Shown: piece by piece, positions 9,198 through 18,306 of the stretch | Layout: each line of letters starts with the position of its first letter | Numbering within the stretch: position 1 is the first letter of the stretch | Assembly (NCBI RefSeq): GCF_008364845.1 | Contig: NZ_VTTP01000002.1 | Location: 310,001-374,000, forward strand | Length of the DNA: 64,000 nucleotides | Direction: 5' to 3' | Source: Actinotalea subterranea | GTDB lineage: Bacteria > Actinomycetota > Actinomycetes > Actinomycetales > Cellulomonadaceae | Notes under the pieces: generated by a model | What the model was told of the DNA's origin: nothing | Databases searched by the model: none | Seen by the model: only the letters and a program-made list of their open reading frames with translations | Program-made: the position numbers and the translations under genes

Positions 9198-10100
9198 TCA
9201 GGGAGTGGGGGGAGCGTCCGCCGTGACGAAGTCGATGAGCTCCTCCATCCGCCCCAGGAGAGCGGGCTCGAGGTCCCGGTAGTCGCGTACCGACGCCAGG
9301 ATCCGCTGCCAGCCCCGGGCGACGTCGGCCTGGTCCGCGCAGGGCCAGCCGAGCTGGTCGAGGATGCCGTGCTTCCACTCGGTCCGGCGGTCGACGGTCG
9401 GCCAGCGGTCGAGGCCGAGGCGGGCGGGCCGCACCGCCTGCCAGACGTCGACGTAGGGGTGGCCGAGCACGAGCACGGTGCCGGGGCGGGTGCCCCGCAC
9501 CGCCTCGGCGGCGATGCGCGACTCCTTGCTCCCGGGCACCAGGTGGTCCACGAGGACGCCCACCCGCCGGTCGGCCGAGGGGGCGAAGTCCGCCAGCGCG
9601 TCGGCGAGGTTGTCGACGCCGTCGAGCATCTCGACGACGACGCCCTCGATCCGCAGGTCGTCACCCCAGACCTTCTCGACGAGCTCGGCGTCGTGGCGGC
9701 CCTCGACCCAGATCCGCGCGCCGCGCGCGACGCGAGCACGGACGCCCGGGACGGCGCGTGACCCCGACGCCGTCCGGGTGGGCGCCGCGGGCGCCGACGG
9801 TCCGGCGGGCGGGGTGAGCTCGACGGGCTCCCCGTCGACCCAGAAGCCCGGGCCGAGCGGGAACGTCCGCGTGCGCCCGTGCCGGTCCTCGAGGACGACC
9901 ACCCGCATGCCGCCGGAGCGCTCGACGCGCACCACGGCGCCCACCCAGCCCGTCGTGACCTCCTCGACGACGAGGCCGGTCTCGGCGACCTGCGGGCGCG
10001 ACGTCCGCATGCCGCGCGTCCGCGCCGCGCTGCCGCGGGGTGCGCCCGGAGCCGGGTCCGGGGCTCGGAGCACGTCGCGCCCGTACCGGTCCGTGGTCAT
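9198..10100 (-). CDS. DUF3097 domain-containing protein
   Basis: 300-residue actinobacterial protein of the DUF3097 family. It starts [11 protein letters not shown], a conserved N-terminus of the family, at ATG 10100. Residues about 125-200 read [19 protein letters not shown], then EMLDGVDNL, then [15 protein letters not shown]. This has the spacing of a Toprim-like Rossmann fold (Glu after the first strand, Asp in later strands), suggesting nucleic-acid metabolism; that is inference. The C-terminus ([28 protein letters not shown]) is also conserved. It is divergent from hrcA across a region carrying CIRCE. Confidence 0.85.
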   Translation of the reverse strand: MTTDRYGRDVLRAPDPAPGAPRGSAARTRGMRTSRPQVAETGLVVEEVTTGWVGAVVRVERSGGMRVVVLEDRHGRTRTFPLGPGFWVDGEPVELTPPAGPSAPAAPTRTASGSRAVPGVRARVARGARIWVEGRHDAELVEKVWGDDLRIEGVVVEMLDGVDNLADALADFAPSADRRVGVLVDHLVPGSKESRIAAEAVRGTRPGTVLVLGHPYVDVWQAVRPARLGLDRWPTVDRRTEWKHGILDQLGWPCADQADVARGWQRILASVRDYRDLEPALLGRMEELIDFVTADAPPTP

Positions 10101-10404
10101 GCGTGGTCCCTGCTCACCGGTTCCCTCGTCCTCCTGTGCGGTCCGGTCGATGATGCCAGGGGGACGTCCGGGTGCCCCGCAGGCGGGCGGCAGCGTGTCA
10201 CCGGGCACCCACGCGGGCGCGGGCACCTGCGACGGCCGCGTGCCGGCGCTCGCACCCGACGCGAGGCGCCCGGGACGCCTCGCGTCGCACGGGCGTCGTA
10301 GGATTGGCACTCGGAGGGGTCGAGTGCCACCGGTCGGCGGCGCGCCGGGTGCGGCGCCGCAGCGGCGGACCGGCCCCGCGGTGTCCGTGGCGGGAGGAGG
10401 TTCC
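10101..10404. other. Divergent DUF3097/hrcA intergenic region
   Basis: This 304-bp stretch holds no gene that I can support. It contains the CIRCE operator at 10304-10330 and the hrcA ribosome binding site (GGGAGGAGG near 10392). Confidence 0.6.
10304..10330 (+). promoter_or_regulatory. CIRCE element (HrcA operator)
   Basis: TTGGCACTC-N9-GAGTGCCAC matches the CIRCE consensus TTAGCACTC-N9-GAGTGCTAA, with 8-bp perfect arms. It lies 75 bp before the hrcA start, so hrcA-dnaJ should be autorepressed by HrcA and induced by heat shock. Confidence 0.9.
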
Positions 10405-11424
10405 ATGGTCGAGGACCGCAGGCTCGGTGTGCTCCGCGCGATCGTGGAGGACTACGTGCAGACGCACGAGCCCGTCGGCTCGCGCGTGCTCGTGGAGCGC
10501 CACAACCTCGGTGTCTCGCCGGCGACGATCCGCAACGACATGGCGGCGCTCGAGGACGCGGGGTACATCGCCCAGCCCCACACGTCGGCGGGGCGGGTGC
10601 CGACCGACAAGGGCTACCGGCTCTTCGTGGACCGCCTCTCGACCATCAAGCCTCTCTCGTCGCCCGAGCGTCGGGCGATCCAGCACTTCCTCGAGGACGC
10701 CGTCGACCTCGACGACGTCGTGGACCGGTCGGTGCGGCTGCTCGCGCAGCTCACGCACCAGGTCGCCGTCGTGCAGTACCCGTCGCTGCGCCGGTCAGCC
10801 CTGCGCCACCTCGAGCTCGTGCCGGTGGGGGACAGCCGGCTGCTCGTCGTCATCATCACGGACAACGGAAGGGTCGAGCAGCGCATGCTCGACCTCGAGG
10901 ACGCGCTCGCCGAGCACGTGGTCCCGGAGCTGCGGGCGCGCCTGAACGCGACGGTCGCGGGCAGGCGGCTCGTCGACCTCCCGGAGCCGCTCGAGCAGAT
11001 GGTGAGCGCGTTCCCCGTGGCGGACCAGGCCCTCGTGCGACGCGTGATCCGCGTGGTCGAGGACACGCTCGCGGAGGCCACCGAGGAGCGCATCGTCATG
11101 GCCGGCACCGCGAACCTCGCGCGCAGCGGGACCGACTTCACCCAGACCATCCGGCCCGTGCTCGAGGCGCTCGAGGAGCAGGTCGTCCTGCTGCGCCTGC
11201 TCACGGAGATGGCCGAGGACTCCGAGGGCGTGGCCGTCCGCATCGGCCGGGAGACCCGTCACGCAGGCCTGGCCGAGACGTCGATCGTGGCGACGGGCTA
11301 CGGTGCGGAGGGCGACCCGGTCGCACGCATCGGCTCGCTCGGACCGACCCGCATGGACTACGCGGGGACGATCGCCTCGGTCCGGGCCGTCGCCCGGTAC
11401 CTGTCCCGGATCCTGGCGGGCTGA
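10405..11424 (+). CDS. hrcA: Heat-inducible transcription repressor HrcA
   Basis: Repressor of class I heat-shock genes that binds CIRCE and needs GroEL for activity. The N-terminal winged helix reads [23 protein letters not shown]-like sequence with [18 protein letters not shown] and [14 protein letters not shown]; the rest is the GAF-like/dimerisation domain ending [21 protein letters not shown]. 339 residues, full length. ATG 10405 has a strong GGAGGAGG ribosome binding site. CIRCE lies upstream and dnaJ follows after 113 bp. Confidence 0.96.
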   Translation: MVEDRRLGVLRAIVEDYVQTHEPVGSRVLVERHNLGVSPATIRNDMAALEDAGYIAQPHTSAGRVPTDKGYRLFVDRLSTIKPLSSPERRAIQHFLEDAVDLDDVVDRSVRLLAQLTHQVAVVQYPSLRRSALRHLELVPVGDSRLLVVIITDNGRVEQRMLDLEDALAEHVVPELRARLNATVAGRRLVDLPEPLEQMVSAFPVADQALVRRVIRVVEDTLAEATEERIVMAGTANLARSGTDFTQTIRPVLEALEEQVVLLRLLTEMAEDSEGVAVRIGRETRHAGLAETSIVATGYGAEGDPVARIGSLGPTRMDYAGTIASVRAVARYLSRILAG

Positions 11425-11537
11425 GGCGTGCCCGACAGACCGCCTCCGCCCGCACCTGCCCGCACGAGCCACCGACCGTTCCCGCACCACCGTCACGTCC
11501 GGGCGAGCCGCCAGGCGGCCCCGGCAGAGAGCGACAC

Positions 11538-12674
11538 GTGAGCAGCAACTACTACGAGATCCTCGGCGTCAGCCCCGACGCGACGCAGGACCAGATCAAG
11601 AAGGCGTACCGCCGGCTCGCACGCGAGCTGCACCCGGACGTCGCGAGCGGGGACGGCTCGGAGGAGCGGTTCAAGGACGTCTCGCGCGCCTACGAGGTGC
11701 TGTCCAACCCCGAGAAGCGCCAGATGTACGACCGCGGGGTCGACCCGACGGCGCCCGGTGGGGGATCCGCGGGGTTCGGGCCGGGGTTCGGCTTCCAGGA
11801 CATCTTCGAGACGTTCTTCGGTGCGCCCCAGGGGGCCTCGGCCCAGCGTGGCCCGGTGCCGCGCGCGCGGCGTGGGCAGGACGCGCTCGTGCACGTCGAG
11901 ATCGACCTCTCGGAGGCGGCGTTCGGCGTGCACCGCGACGTCCCCGTCGACACGGCCGTCCTCTGCTCCACGTGCCAGGGCAGCTGCTGCCGTCCGGGCA
12001 CGTCGCCGCGCACGTGCGACGTGTGCGGCGGGCGCGGCGTCGTGCAGCGCGTCGCGCGGTCCTTCCTCGGCCAGGTCATGACGTCGAGCCCGTGCGCCGC
12101 GTGCCACGGGTTCGGCACCGTCATCCCCGAGCCGTGCCCGGAGTGCTCGGGCGAGGGCCGGGTGCGCAGCCGCCGGACGCTGTCGGTGGACATCCCCGCA
12201 GGCGTCGACACCGGCACACGCATCAAGCTCACGGGCCAGGGCGAGGTCGGCCCCGCGGGTGGTCCCCCCGGCGACGTGTACCTCGAGGTGCGTGAGCGCC
12301 GGCACGAGATCTTCCTGCGCCGCGGCGACGACCTGCACTGCACGCTCGAGATCCCGATGACCGCCGCCGCGCTCGGCACGAGGGTCGAGCTCGAGACCCT
12401 CGACGGCCCACGGCAGATCGACGTCAGGCCCGGGACGCAGCCGGACGAGGTCATCGTCGAGCGCGGGCTGGGCATCGGCCACCTGCACGTCGGCGGACGT
12501 GGGGACCTGCACGTCCACGTCGACGTCCAGGTGCCGACGAGCCTCGACCCGGAGCAGGAGCGGCTCCTGCGCGAGCTCGCCGTGCTGCGCGGCGAGGAGC
12601 GTCCCCCGTCACGCCTCGCCCCCGCCCACCCCGGGGTCTTCGCGAAGCTCCGCGACAAGCTCGCGGGTCGCTGA
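11538..12674 (+). CDS. dnaJ: Molecular chaperone DnaJ (DnaJ2 type)
   Basis: Hsp40 co-chaperone that stimulates DnaK ATPase. The J-domain occupies residues 1-70 with HPD in RELHPDVASG, followed by a Gly/Phe-rich linker. The cysteine-rich region (about 140-205) has CxxCxGxG repeats: CSTCQGSC, CDVCGGRG, CAACHGFG and CPECSGEG. In the first, the final Gly is replaced by Cys, a mild deviation that keeps both zinc-ligand cysteines. The C-terminal substrate domains end near residue 350. GTG start at 11538; linked to hrcA upstream and rsmE 6 bp downstream, the classic hrcA-dnaJ2-rsmE operon. Confidence 0.95.
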   Translation: MSSNYYEILGVSPDATQDQIKKAYRRLARELHPDVASGDGSEERFKDVSRAYEVLSNPEKRQMYDRGVDPTAPGGGSAGFGPGFGFQDIFETFFGAPQGASAQRGPVPRARRGQDALVHVEIDLSEAAFGVHRDVPVDTAVLCSTCQGSCCRPGTSPRTCDVCGGRGVVQRVARSFLGQVMTSSPCAACHGFGTVIPEPCPECSGEGRVRSRRTLSVDIPAGVDTGTRIKLTGQGEVGPAGGPPGDVYLEVRERRHEIFLRRGDDLHCTLEIPMTAAALGTRVELETLDGPRQIDVRPGTQPDEVIVERGLGIGHLHVGGRGDLHVHVDVQVPTSLDPEQERLLRELAVLRGEERPPSRLAPAHPGVFAKLRDKLAGR

Positions 12675-12680
12675 ACCGAC

Positions 12681-13454
12681 GTGACCGCCCCCGTCTTCCT
12701 CACCGAGCCCGGCCTGCTCGGCGGCTGCGCGGCCGGCTCGCGCTACGAGCTCTCCGGCGCCGAGGCGCGCCACGCTGGCGTCGTCCAGCGCCGTCGGGCG
12801 GGGGAGCGCGTCGACGTGGTCGACGGCGCAGGGGTCCGGATCCGCTGCACGATCGCGCAGGTCGAGCCCGGGCGCCTCGTGCTGGAGGTCCTCGAGCGCG
12901 AGGACGAGCCGGCGCCGACCGTCCGCCTCGTCCTCGCGCAGGCCCTGGCCAAGGGGGACCGCGACGAGCTCGCCATCGAGGCCGCGACCGAGGTCGGGGT
13001 CGACGCCGTGCTGCCCTGGCAGGCAGCCCGGTCGATCGTCGTGTGGCGGGGCGACCGGGCCGCGAAGAGCCGCGCCAAGTGGTGCGCGACCGTGCGCGAG
13101 GCCGCGAAGCAGTCCCGCCGGGCGTTCGTCCCGCACGTCCACGAGGCGGTCGACACGCGCGGTCTGGTCGCGCGGGTCCGGGACCTCACGGGAGCGGGCG
13201 GGGTCGCGCTCGTCCTCCACGAGTCGGCGGAGCTGCCCCTGTGGGACACCGACCTGCCTGAGCCCGCGCCGGACGGCTCGACCGATGTGCTGGTCGTCGT
13301 CGGGCCCGAGGGCGGGATCGCGGACGAGGAGCTGGCGGTGCTGGCCGACGCCGGCGCGCGGCCCGTGCTCCTCGGGCCGCACGTGCTGCGGACGTCGACG
13401 GCCGGCCCGGTCGCCCTCGCGCTCCTGGCGCGCCGCCTCGGTCGGTGGGCCTGA
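12681..13454 (+). CDS. rsmE: 16S rRNA (uracil(1498)-N(3))-methyltransferase
   Basis: SPOUT-family SAM-dependent methyltransferase for U1498 of 16S rRNA. The N-terminal PUA-like domain is followed by the SPOUT trefoil-knot motifs ATEVGVDAVLPWQAARS, VVVGPEGGIADEEL and LLGPHVLRTSTA. 257 residues, normal length. GTG start 6 bp after dnaJ, co-transcribed with it. It converges with a lipoprotein gene 20 bp away. Confidence 0.94.
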   Translation: MTAPVFLTEPGLLGGCAAGSRYELSGAEARHAGVVQRRRAGERVDVVDGAGVRIRCTIAQVEPGRLVLEVLEREDEPAPTVRLVLAQALAKGDRDELAIEAATEVGVDAVLPWQAARSIVVWRGDRAAKSRAKWCATVREAAKQSRRAFVPHVHEAVDTRGLVARVRDLTGAGGVALVLHESAELPLWDTDLPEPAPDGSTDVLVVVGPEGGIADEELAVLADAGARPVLLGPHVLRTSTAGPVALALLARRLGRWA

Positions 13455-13473
13455 GCGAGCCGTCAGGCCACGG

Positions 13474-14046
13474 TCACTCGACGGTGAACGTGACCTCGAC
13501 CGGGTTGGTGCCGAGGCCGTCCGTGCCCTCAGCGCCCTCGCCGCCCTCGCCGTCGGACATGTCCGGCTCCCACACCTGGAGCGTGTACTGGCCGGGCTCG
13601 AGCGCGAGGTCGATCGTCCACGGGCCGACCTCGCCGTTGGCGCCGGCCATGGTGTAGTCCGGCCCGACGACGACGTCGCCCGACGCCGCGTCGACCACCT
13701 GGTAGCTGAGGGTCGCCTCGAACGCGGTGCCCTCGCCGGTGGCCGTGACCTGCGGGCCGGCGAGCGTGTCGCCCGCGACGGGGCTCGTGATCGTGTTGGG
13801 GCCGTTCGTCGCGGCGCCCGCGTCCGGTGCCGTCGAGGGGCTCGGCTCATCGGTCGGTGTGGGCTCAGCGGTCGCCGTCGGCGTGGGCGTCCCGGTCGAC
13901 GGCTCGTCGGCCGGCTCCTGACCGGTCTGGCAGCCCGCGAGCACGAGCAGCGCGACAGCCGCCGCGGCAGCGCGGGGGCCGAGCCGCGACGCGGTGCGCC
14001 GGGTGCTCCTGGTGACGGTCGTGCCCCGCCTCGTCGTGGTTCGCAT
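13474..14046 (-). CDS. Gmad2-type immunoglobulin-like lipoprotein
   Basis: 190-residue exported lipoprotein. The Arg/Thr-rich n-region and hydrophobic stretch (AAAAVALLVLAGC) end in a lipobox at Cys about 39. A Thr/Pro/Ser-rich linker (about 45-85) follows, then a beta-rich domain beginning NTITSPVAGDTLAGPQVTATGEG, which resembles the Gmad2 (bacterial spore germination immunoglobulin-like) domain. ATG 14046 is chosen because GGAGAAGGAC precedes it; an upstream ATG at 14064 lacks one. The function is unknown, probably cell-surface binding. Divergent from the HIT gene. Confidence 0.8.
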   Translation of the reverse strand: MRTTTRRGTTVTRSTRRTASRLGPRAAAAAVALLVLAGCQTGQEPADEPSTGTPTPTATAEPTPTDEPSPSTAPDAGAATNGPNTITSPVAGDTLAGPQVTATGEGTAFEATLSYQVVDAASGDVVVGPDYTMAGANGEVGPWTIDLALEPGQYTLQVWEPDMSDGEGGEGAEGTDGLGTNPVEVTFTVE

Positions 14047-14112
14047 GTCCTTCTCCGTCCGCAAGGTCGTGCCGTCCGGTCATCCTCCCAGGGATCCGGC
14101 TCGACGCGGCAC

Positions 14113-14118
14113 TACTCT
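14113..14118 (+). promoter_or_regulatory. -10 box of HIT gene (leaderless)
   Basis: TACTCT lies exactly 6 nt before the ATG at 14125, with no ribosome binding site, predicting a leaderless mRNA. Confidence 0.55.
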
Positions 14119-14124
14119 GGCGGC

Positions 14125-14493
14125 ATGTCGACGTCCTCCGAGGGCCACCTGACCGTGCCGGACTGCCTGTTCTGCCGCGTCGTGAGCGGCGAGGTGCCCG
14201 CCACGGTCGTCGCGACGACCGAACGGGCGGTCGCGTTCGCGGACATCAACCCGCAGGCGCCGCTCCACGTGCTCGTCGTGCCCCGCGACCACCACGCCGA
14301 CGTCGCCCAGCTCGCTGCGGTGGACCCCGCGCTCCTCGCCGAGGTCGTGGGCCTCGCGGACGAGGTCGCGCAGACGGAGGCGAACGGCCAGTTCCGGCTC
14401 GTGTTCAACACCGGCGCCGAGGCCGGCCAGTCCGTGTTCCACGTCCACGCCCACGTCATCGGTGGCACGCAGCTCGGCTGGTCTCCCGCCTGA
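14125..14493 (+). CDS. HIT family nucleotide-binding protein
   Basis: Histidine-triad hydrolase of the HINT branch, acting on nucleoside phosphoramidates or similar AMP conjugates. The zinc-binding-type start CLFCRVVSGEVPA, then FADINPQAPLHVLVVPRDH, and the triad QSVFHVHAHVIGG near the C-terminus. 122 residues. It lies 92 bp before phoH, a conserved neighbourhood. Substrate unknown. Confidence 0.92.
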   Translation: MSTSSEGHLTVPDCLFCRVVSGEVPATVVATTERAVAFADINPQAPLHVLVVPRDHHADVAQLAAVDPALLAEVVGLADEVAQTEANGQFRLVFNTGAEAGQSVFHVHAHVIGGTQLGWSPA

Positions 14494-14584
14494 CGCGACC
14501 CCGGGTGCGCGTGGCGCACCTCGGTAGGATGGGTGGGCACGCTCGACCACACCCCGAGGAGACCCAGGCCCGTCGGCCGTTCCC

Positions 14585-15613
14585 ATGGCAGAGACACCCG
14601 CACGCCGCAGCCCCGGTGCTGGCGACGTCGAGCACCGCATCGTGGTCCCCGCGCACCTCCCCGTCGTGGCCCTCCTGGGGCCCGGCGACGAGGTCCTGCG
14701 TGCCGTCGAGGCCGGGTTCCCGACGGTCCGCATCCACGCCCGCGGTGACGAGATCACGCTGCACGGCGCCCCGGGCGAGGTCGAGCTCGTCGCGCGCCTC
14801 ATCGACGAGCTGCTCGAGGTCGCGCTGAGCGGGACCCCGCTCAGCGCGGACGTCGTCGGGCGCTCGGTGCAGATGCTCACCGCGGCGACGGTGAGCCGGC
14901 CCGCCGAGGTGCTCACGCAGAACATCCTGTCGAGCCGTGGGCGCACCATCCGTCCCAAGACGGTCGGGCAGAAGGCGTACGTCGACGCGATCGACCGGCA
15001 CACGATCACGTTCGGCATCGGGCCCGCGGGCACCGGCAAGACCTACCTCGCGATGGCGAAGGCCGTCCAGGCCCTCCAGGCCAAGCAGGTCAACCGCATC
15101 GTGCTGACGCGTCCCGCCGTCGAGGCCGGCGAGCGCCTCGGGTTCCTGCCGGGGACGCTCAGCGAGAAGATCGACCCCTACCTGCGTCCGCTGTACGACG
15201 CGCTCCACGACATGGTGGACCCCGACTCGATCCCGCGGCTCATGGAGGCGGGGACCGTCGAGGTCGCCCCTCTGGCGTACATGCGCGGGCGCACGCTCAA
15301 CGACGCGTTCATCATCCTCGACGAGGCGCAGAACACCTCGACCGAGCAGATGAAGATGTTCCTGACCCGGCTGGGGTTCGGCTCACGCATCGTCGTGACC
15401 GGCGACGTCACGCAGGTCGACCTGCCGGGCGGCACCACGTCGGGCCTGCGGGTGGTCGAGGAGATCCTCGGCGGCGTCGACGACGTCGAGTTCTGCCGCC
15501 TGACCTCGGAGGACGTCGTGCGTCACAGGCTCGTCGGCGACATCATCGACGCCTACGCGAGCTGGGACGTGCGGCGTGAGGCCGGCCGCGACACGCGTGG
15601 AGGTGTGCGATGA
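14585..15613 (+). CDS. phoH: PhoH family ATPase
   Basis: Cytoplasmic P-loop ATPase related to RNA helicases. An N-terminal KH-like region (residues about 20-90) is followed by the PhoH domain with Walker [17 protein letters not shown] (near 147) and Walker [23 protein letters not shown], plus [12 protein letters not shown]. 342 residues, standard for the PhoH-like form. The stop overlaps the ybeY start by 4 bp, and the phoH-ybeY-corC-era genes overlap one after another, implying translational coupling in ribosome and RNA quality control. Confidence 0.95.
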   Translation: MAETPARRSPGAGDVEHRIVVPAHLPVVALLGPGDEVLRAVEAGFPTVRIHARGDEITLHGAPGEVELVARLIDELLEVALSGTPLSADVVGRSVQMLTAATVSRPAEVLTQNILSSRGRTIRPKTVGQKAYVDAIDRHTITFGIGPAGTGKTYLAMAKAVQALQAKQVNRIVLTRPAVEAGERLGFLPGTLSEKIDPYLRPLYDALHDMVDPDSIPRLMEAGTVEVAPLAYMRGRTLNDAFIILDEAQNTSTEQMKMFLTRLGFGSRIVVTGDVTQVDLPGGTTSGLRVVEEILGGVDDVEFCRLTSEDVVRHRLVGDIIDAYASWDVRREAGRDTRGGVR

Positions 15614-16062
15614 GCATCGAGGTCAACAACGAGTCCGGCTACGCCGTCGACGAGGCCGAGTTCGCGGCGCTCGGGCGGCACGTGCTCGACGCGATGCACG
15701 TGCACCCGCAGACCGAGCTGTCGATCCTGCTCGTCGGCACCGACGTGATGAGCGAGCTCCACGTGCAGTGGATGGACGAGCCCGGCCCGACGGACGTGCT
15801 GTCGTTCCCCATGGACGAGCTGCGCCCCGGCTCCGACGCCGAGCCGACGCCGGCGGGCCTCCTCGGCGACGTCGTCCTGTGCCCCGAGGTCGCGGCGCGT
15901 CAGGCGCGTGAGGCGGGACACTCGACCGAGGAGGAGCTCCTGCTCCTGACCACGCACGGGATCCTGCACCTGCTCGGCTTCGACCACGCCGAGCCCGAGG
16001 AGGAGAAGGAGATGTTCGCCCTCCAGCGTCAGCTCCTCCTGACCTTCCTCGCGCGTCGATGA
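15610..16062 (+). CDS. ybeY: Endoribonuclease YbeY (rRNA maturation)
   Basis: Zinc-dependent single-strand RNase for 16S rRNA 3' maturation and ribosome quality control. The signature [11 protein letters not shown] carries the three zinc histidines; upstream [13 protein letters not shown] and [13 protein letters not shown] are conserved. 150 residues. The ATG overlaps the phoH stop (ATGA), and its own stop overlaps the next gene. Confidence 0.96.
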   Translation: MSIEVNNESGYAVDEAEFAALGRHVLDAMHVHPQTELSILLVGTDVMSELHVQWMDEPGPTDVLSFPMDELRPGSDAEPTPAGLLGDVVLCPEVAARQAREAGHSTEEELLLLTTHGILHLLGFDHAEPEEEKEMFALQRQLLLTFLARR

Positions 16063-17345
16063 ACGGTGTGCCCGACGGCGCCCTGGTCGCTCTTGCCCTC
16101 GCTGCGGCCCTCGGAGCCGCCCTCCTGTCGGCCGGTGAGACCGCGACCCGGCGCGTGAGCCGTACGGCGCTGGCCGAGCTCGGCTCGTCGTCCCTGCCCG
16201 GTGCCGTGCGCGTGCGCCGGGCGATGGCCGACCCGCGTGGCACGGCCGCCGCTGCCGCCGCTGCCGCGACGGTGCTCGAGGTGGTCGCCGCCGTCTGCCT
16301 GATGGTCGTGGTGGGGGGCGCCGCGTCGACGTGGTGGGAGGCGCTCGGCGTCGGTCTCGCCGTCGTCGGCTCCTTGGCGCTCCTCGTCGTGCGATGGCTG
16401 CCCCGACGCCTCGCGCGTCGCCACCCGCTGGGCGCGCTCCTGATGAGCTCGGTGCTGCTGGCCGCTGCCCGCGCCTGCACGGCTCCCGTGCGCAGGCTCG
16501 GGCGATCCGACGAGGCGGCGCTGACCGACGAGGAGATCCGCGACATGGTCGACCGCGTCAGCGAGTCGGACCACATCGAGGACGACGAGCGCGAGATGTT
16601 CCGGTCGGTCCTCGAGCTCGGCGAGACGATCACGCGGGCCGTCATGGTCCCCCGCACGGAGATGATCACGCTCCCGGGCGGGACGCCCCTGCGCAAGGCC
16701 CTCTCGCTGTTCCTGCGCTCGGGCTACTCGCGTGTCCCGGTCGTCGGGGAGTCGGTCGACGACCTCGTGGGGGTCCTGTACCTCAAGGACGTGGTCCGGC
16801 ACCGGCACCTGCACCCGGAGACCGACCAGGAGCCCGTCGACGCCCTCGTGCGGCCCCCGGTCTTCGTGCCGGAGTCCAAGCCCGTCGACGACCTGCTGCG
16901 GGAGATGCAGCAGGGTGCGTTCCACATGGCGATGGTGGTCGACGAGTTCGGCGGCATCGCGGGCCTCGTGACCATCGAGGACGCGCTCGAGGAGATCGTC
17001 GGCGAGCTGACCGACGAGCACGACCACTCGGCCCCGGAGGTCGAGGACCTCGGTGACGGGACCTTCCGGGTGCCCGCGCGCCTGCCCGTGGACGAGCTCG
17101 GCGAGCTCTTCGGCCTCGACCTCGAGGACGACGACGTCGACACCGCCGGCGGGCTGCTCGCCAAGGCGCTGGGCAAGGTACCCCTGGCGGGCTCGAGCGC
17201 CGAGGTGGGCAGCCTCCGGCTGACCGCCGACCGCGTCGAGGGCCGCCGCAAGCAGGTCGCGACCCTCGTCGTCGGCCGCGCGCAGCACGAGCACGACACC
17301 GAGCCGTCCGACGGCGCACCACCTCACCAGGGAGCCACCCGATGA
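16059..17345 (+). CDS. Hemolysin/CorC-family CNNM transporter-like protein
   Basis: 428-residue membrane protein with an N-terminal DUF21/CNNM domain (residues about 5-140, three to four hydrophobic segments), paired CBS domains (about 200-320; [61 protein letters not shown]) and a C-terminal CorC_HlyC transporter-associated domain (about 335-410). This family is linked to Mg/Co efflux. It sits between ybeY and era with 4-bp overlaps at both ends, the conserved actinobacterial order. Confidence 0.92.
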   Translation: MNGVPDGALVALALAAALGAALLSAGETATRRVSRTALAELGSSSLPGAVRVRRAMADPRGTAAAAAAAATVLEVVAAVCLMVVVGGAASTWWEALGVGLAVVGSLALLVVRWLPRRLARRHPLGALLMSSVLLAAARACTAPVRRLGRSDEAALTDEEIRDMVDRVSESDHIEDDEREMFRSVLELGETITRAVMVPRTEMITLPGGTPLRKALSLFLRSGYSRVPVVGESVDDLVGVLYLKDVVRHRHLHPETDQEPVDALVRPPVFVPESKPVDDLLREMQQGAFHMAMVVDEFGGIAGLVTIEDALEEIVGELTDEHDHSAPEVEDLGDGTFRVPARLPVDELGELFGLDLEDDDVDTAGGLLAKALGKVPLAGSSAEVGSLRLTADRVEGRRKQVATLVVGRAQHEHDTEPSDGAPPHQGATR

Positions 17346-18274
17346 CCACCCCGACGCCGTTCCGATCGGGCTTCGTCTGCATCGTGGGCCGGCCCAACGC
17401 CGGCAAGTCGACGCTGACCAACGCGATCGTCGGCCAGAAGGTCGCGATCACGTCCGGTCGGCCGCAGACCACGCGCCACGTCATCCGCGGCATCGTGCAC
17501 CGGCCCGCCGCCCAGGTGGTCCTCGTCGACACGCCGGGTCTGCACCGGCCGCGGACCCTCCTCGGGGAGCGCCTCAACGACCTCGTGCGCAACACCCTGA
17601 CCGAGGTCGACGTGGTCGTGTTCTGCCTGCCGAGCGACCAGCGGGTGGGGCCGGGTGACCGCTTCATCGCGCAGCAGCTGACCGAGCTCGCGCAGGGGCC
17701 GCAGCGCACCCCCGTCGTCGCCGTCGCCACCAAGGCGGACCTCGTGCCGAAGGGCCGCCTGGCCGAGCACCTCATGGCCGTGGCGGAGCTCGGCGAGTGG
17801 GCCGACGTCGTGCCCGTGAGCGCGACCGAGGGCTACCAGGTCGACACGCTCGTCGACGTCCTGGTCAGCCACCTCCAGCCCGGCCCCGCCCTGTACCCGG
17901 ACGGGGAGCTCACCGACGAGCCCGAGGCGGTCATGGTCGCCGAGCTGGTCCGCGAGGCGGCGCTCGAGGGCGTCCGGGACGAGCTGCCCCACTCCCTGGC
18001 CGTCGTGGTCGACGAGATCACGCCGCGCGAGGGCCGCGACGGCAGCGACGGCAACCCGCCGTTCCTCGACGTGCGGGTCCAGCTCTTCGTCGAGCGCGAC
18101 AGCCAGAAGGCGATCATCATCGGGCGCGGCGGTGAGCGCCTGCGCGACGTCGGCTCGACCGCTCGCCGGGGCATCGAGGCGCTCCTCGGCGCCCGCGTCT
18201 ACCTGGACCTCCACGTGAAGGTCGCGAAGGACTGGCAGCGCGACCCGAAGCAGCTGCACCGGCTCGGGTTCTGA
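17342..18274 (+). CDS. era: GTPase Era
   Basis: Ribosome-assembly GTPase that binds the 3' end of 16S rRNA. G1 GRPNAGKSTLTNAIVG, G2 region TSGRPQTTRH, G3 DTPGLH, G4 TKADL, G5 SATEG, and a C-terminal KH domain with IIIGRGGERLRDVGSTARRGIEALLG. 310 residues. It starts ATG 17342 overlapping the preceding stop. Last gene of the phoH-ybeY-corC-era operon. Confidence 0.96.
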   Translation: MTTPTPFRSGFVCIVGRPNAGKSTLTNAIVGQKVAITSGRPQTTRHVIRGIVHRPAAQVVLVDTPGLHRPRTLLGERLNDLVRNTLTEVDVVVFCLPSDQRVGPGDRFIAQQLTELAQGPQRTPVVAVATKADLVPKGRLAEHLMAVAELGEWADVVPVSATEGYQVDTLVDVLVSHLQPGPALYPDGELTDEPEAVMVAELVREAALEGVRDELPHSLAVVVDEITPREGRDGSDGNPPFLDVRVQLFVERDSQKAIIIGRGGERLRDVGSTARRGIEALLGARVYLDLHVKVAKDWQRDPKQLHRLGF

Positions 18275-18294
18275 AGCCCGTCACCAGGCGTGGC

Positions 18295-18300
18295 TAGACT
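18295..18300 (+). promoter_or_regulatory. -10 box of hydrolase gene (leaderless)
   Basis: TAGACT lies exactly 6 nt before the GTG at 18307, predicting a leaderless transcript separate from era. Confidence 0.55.
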
Positions 18301-18306
18301 CCCCGC

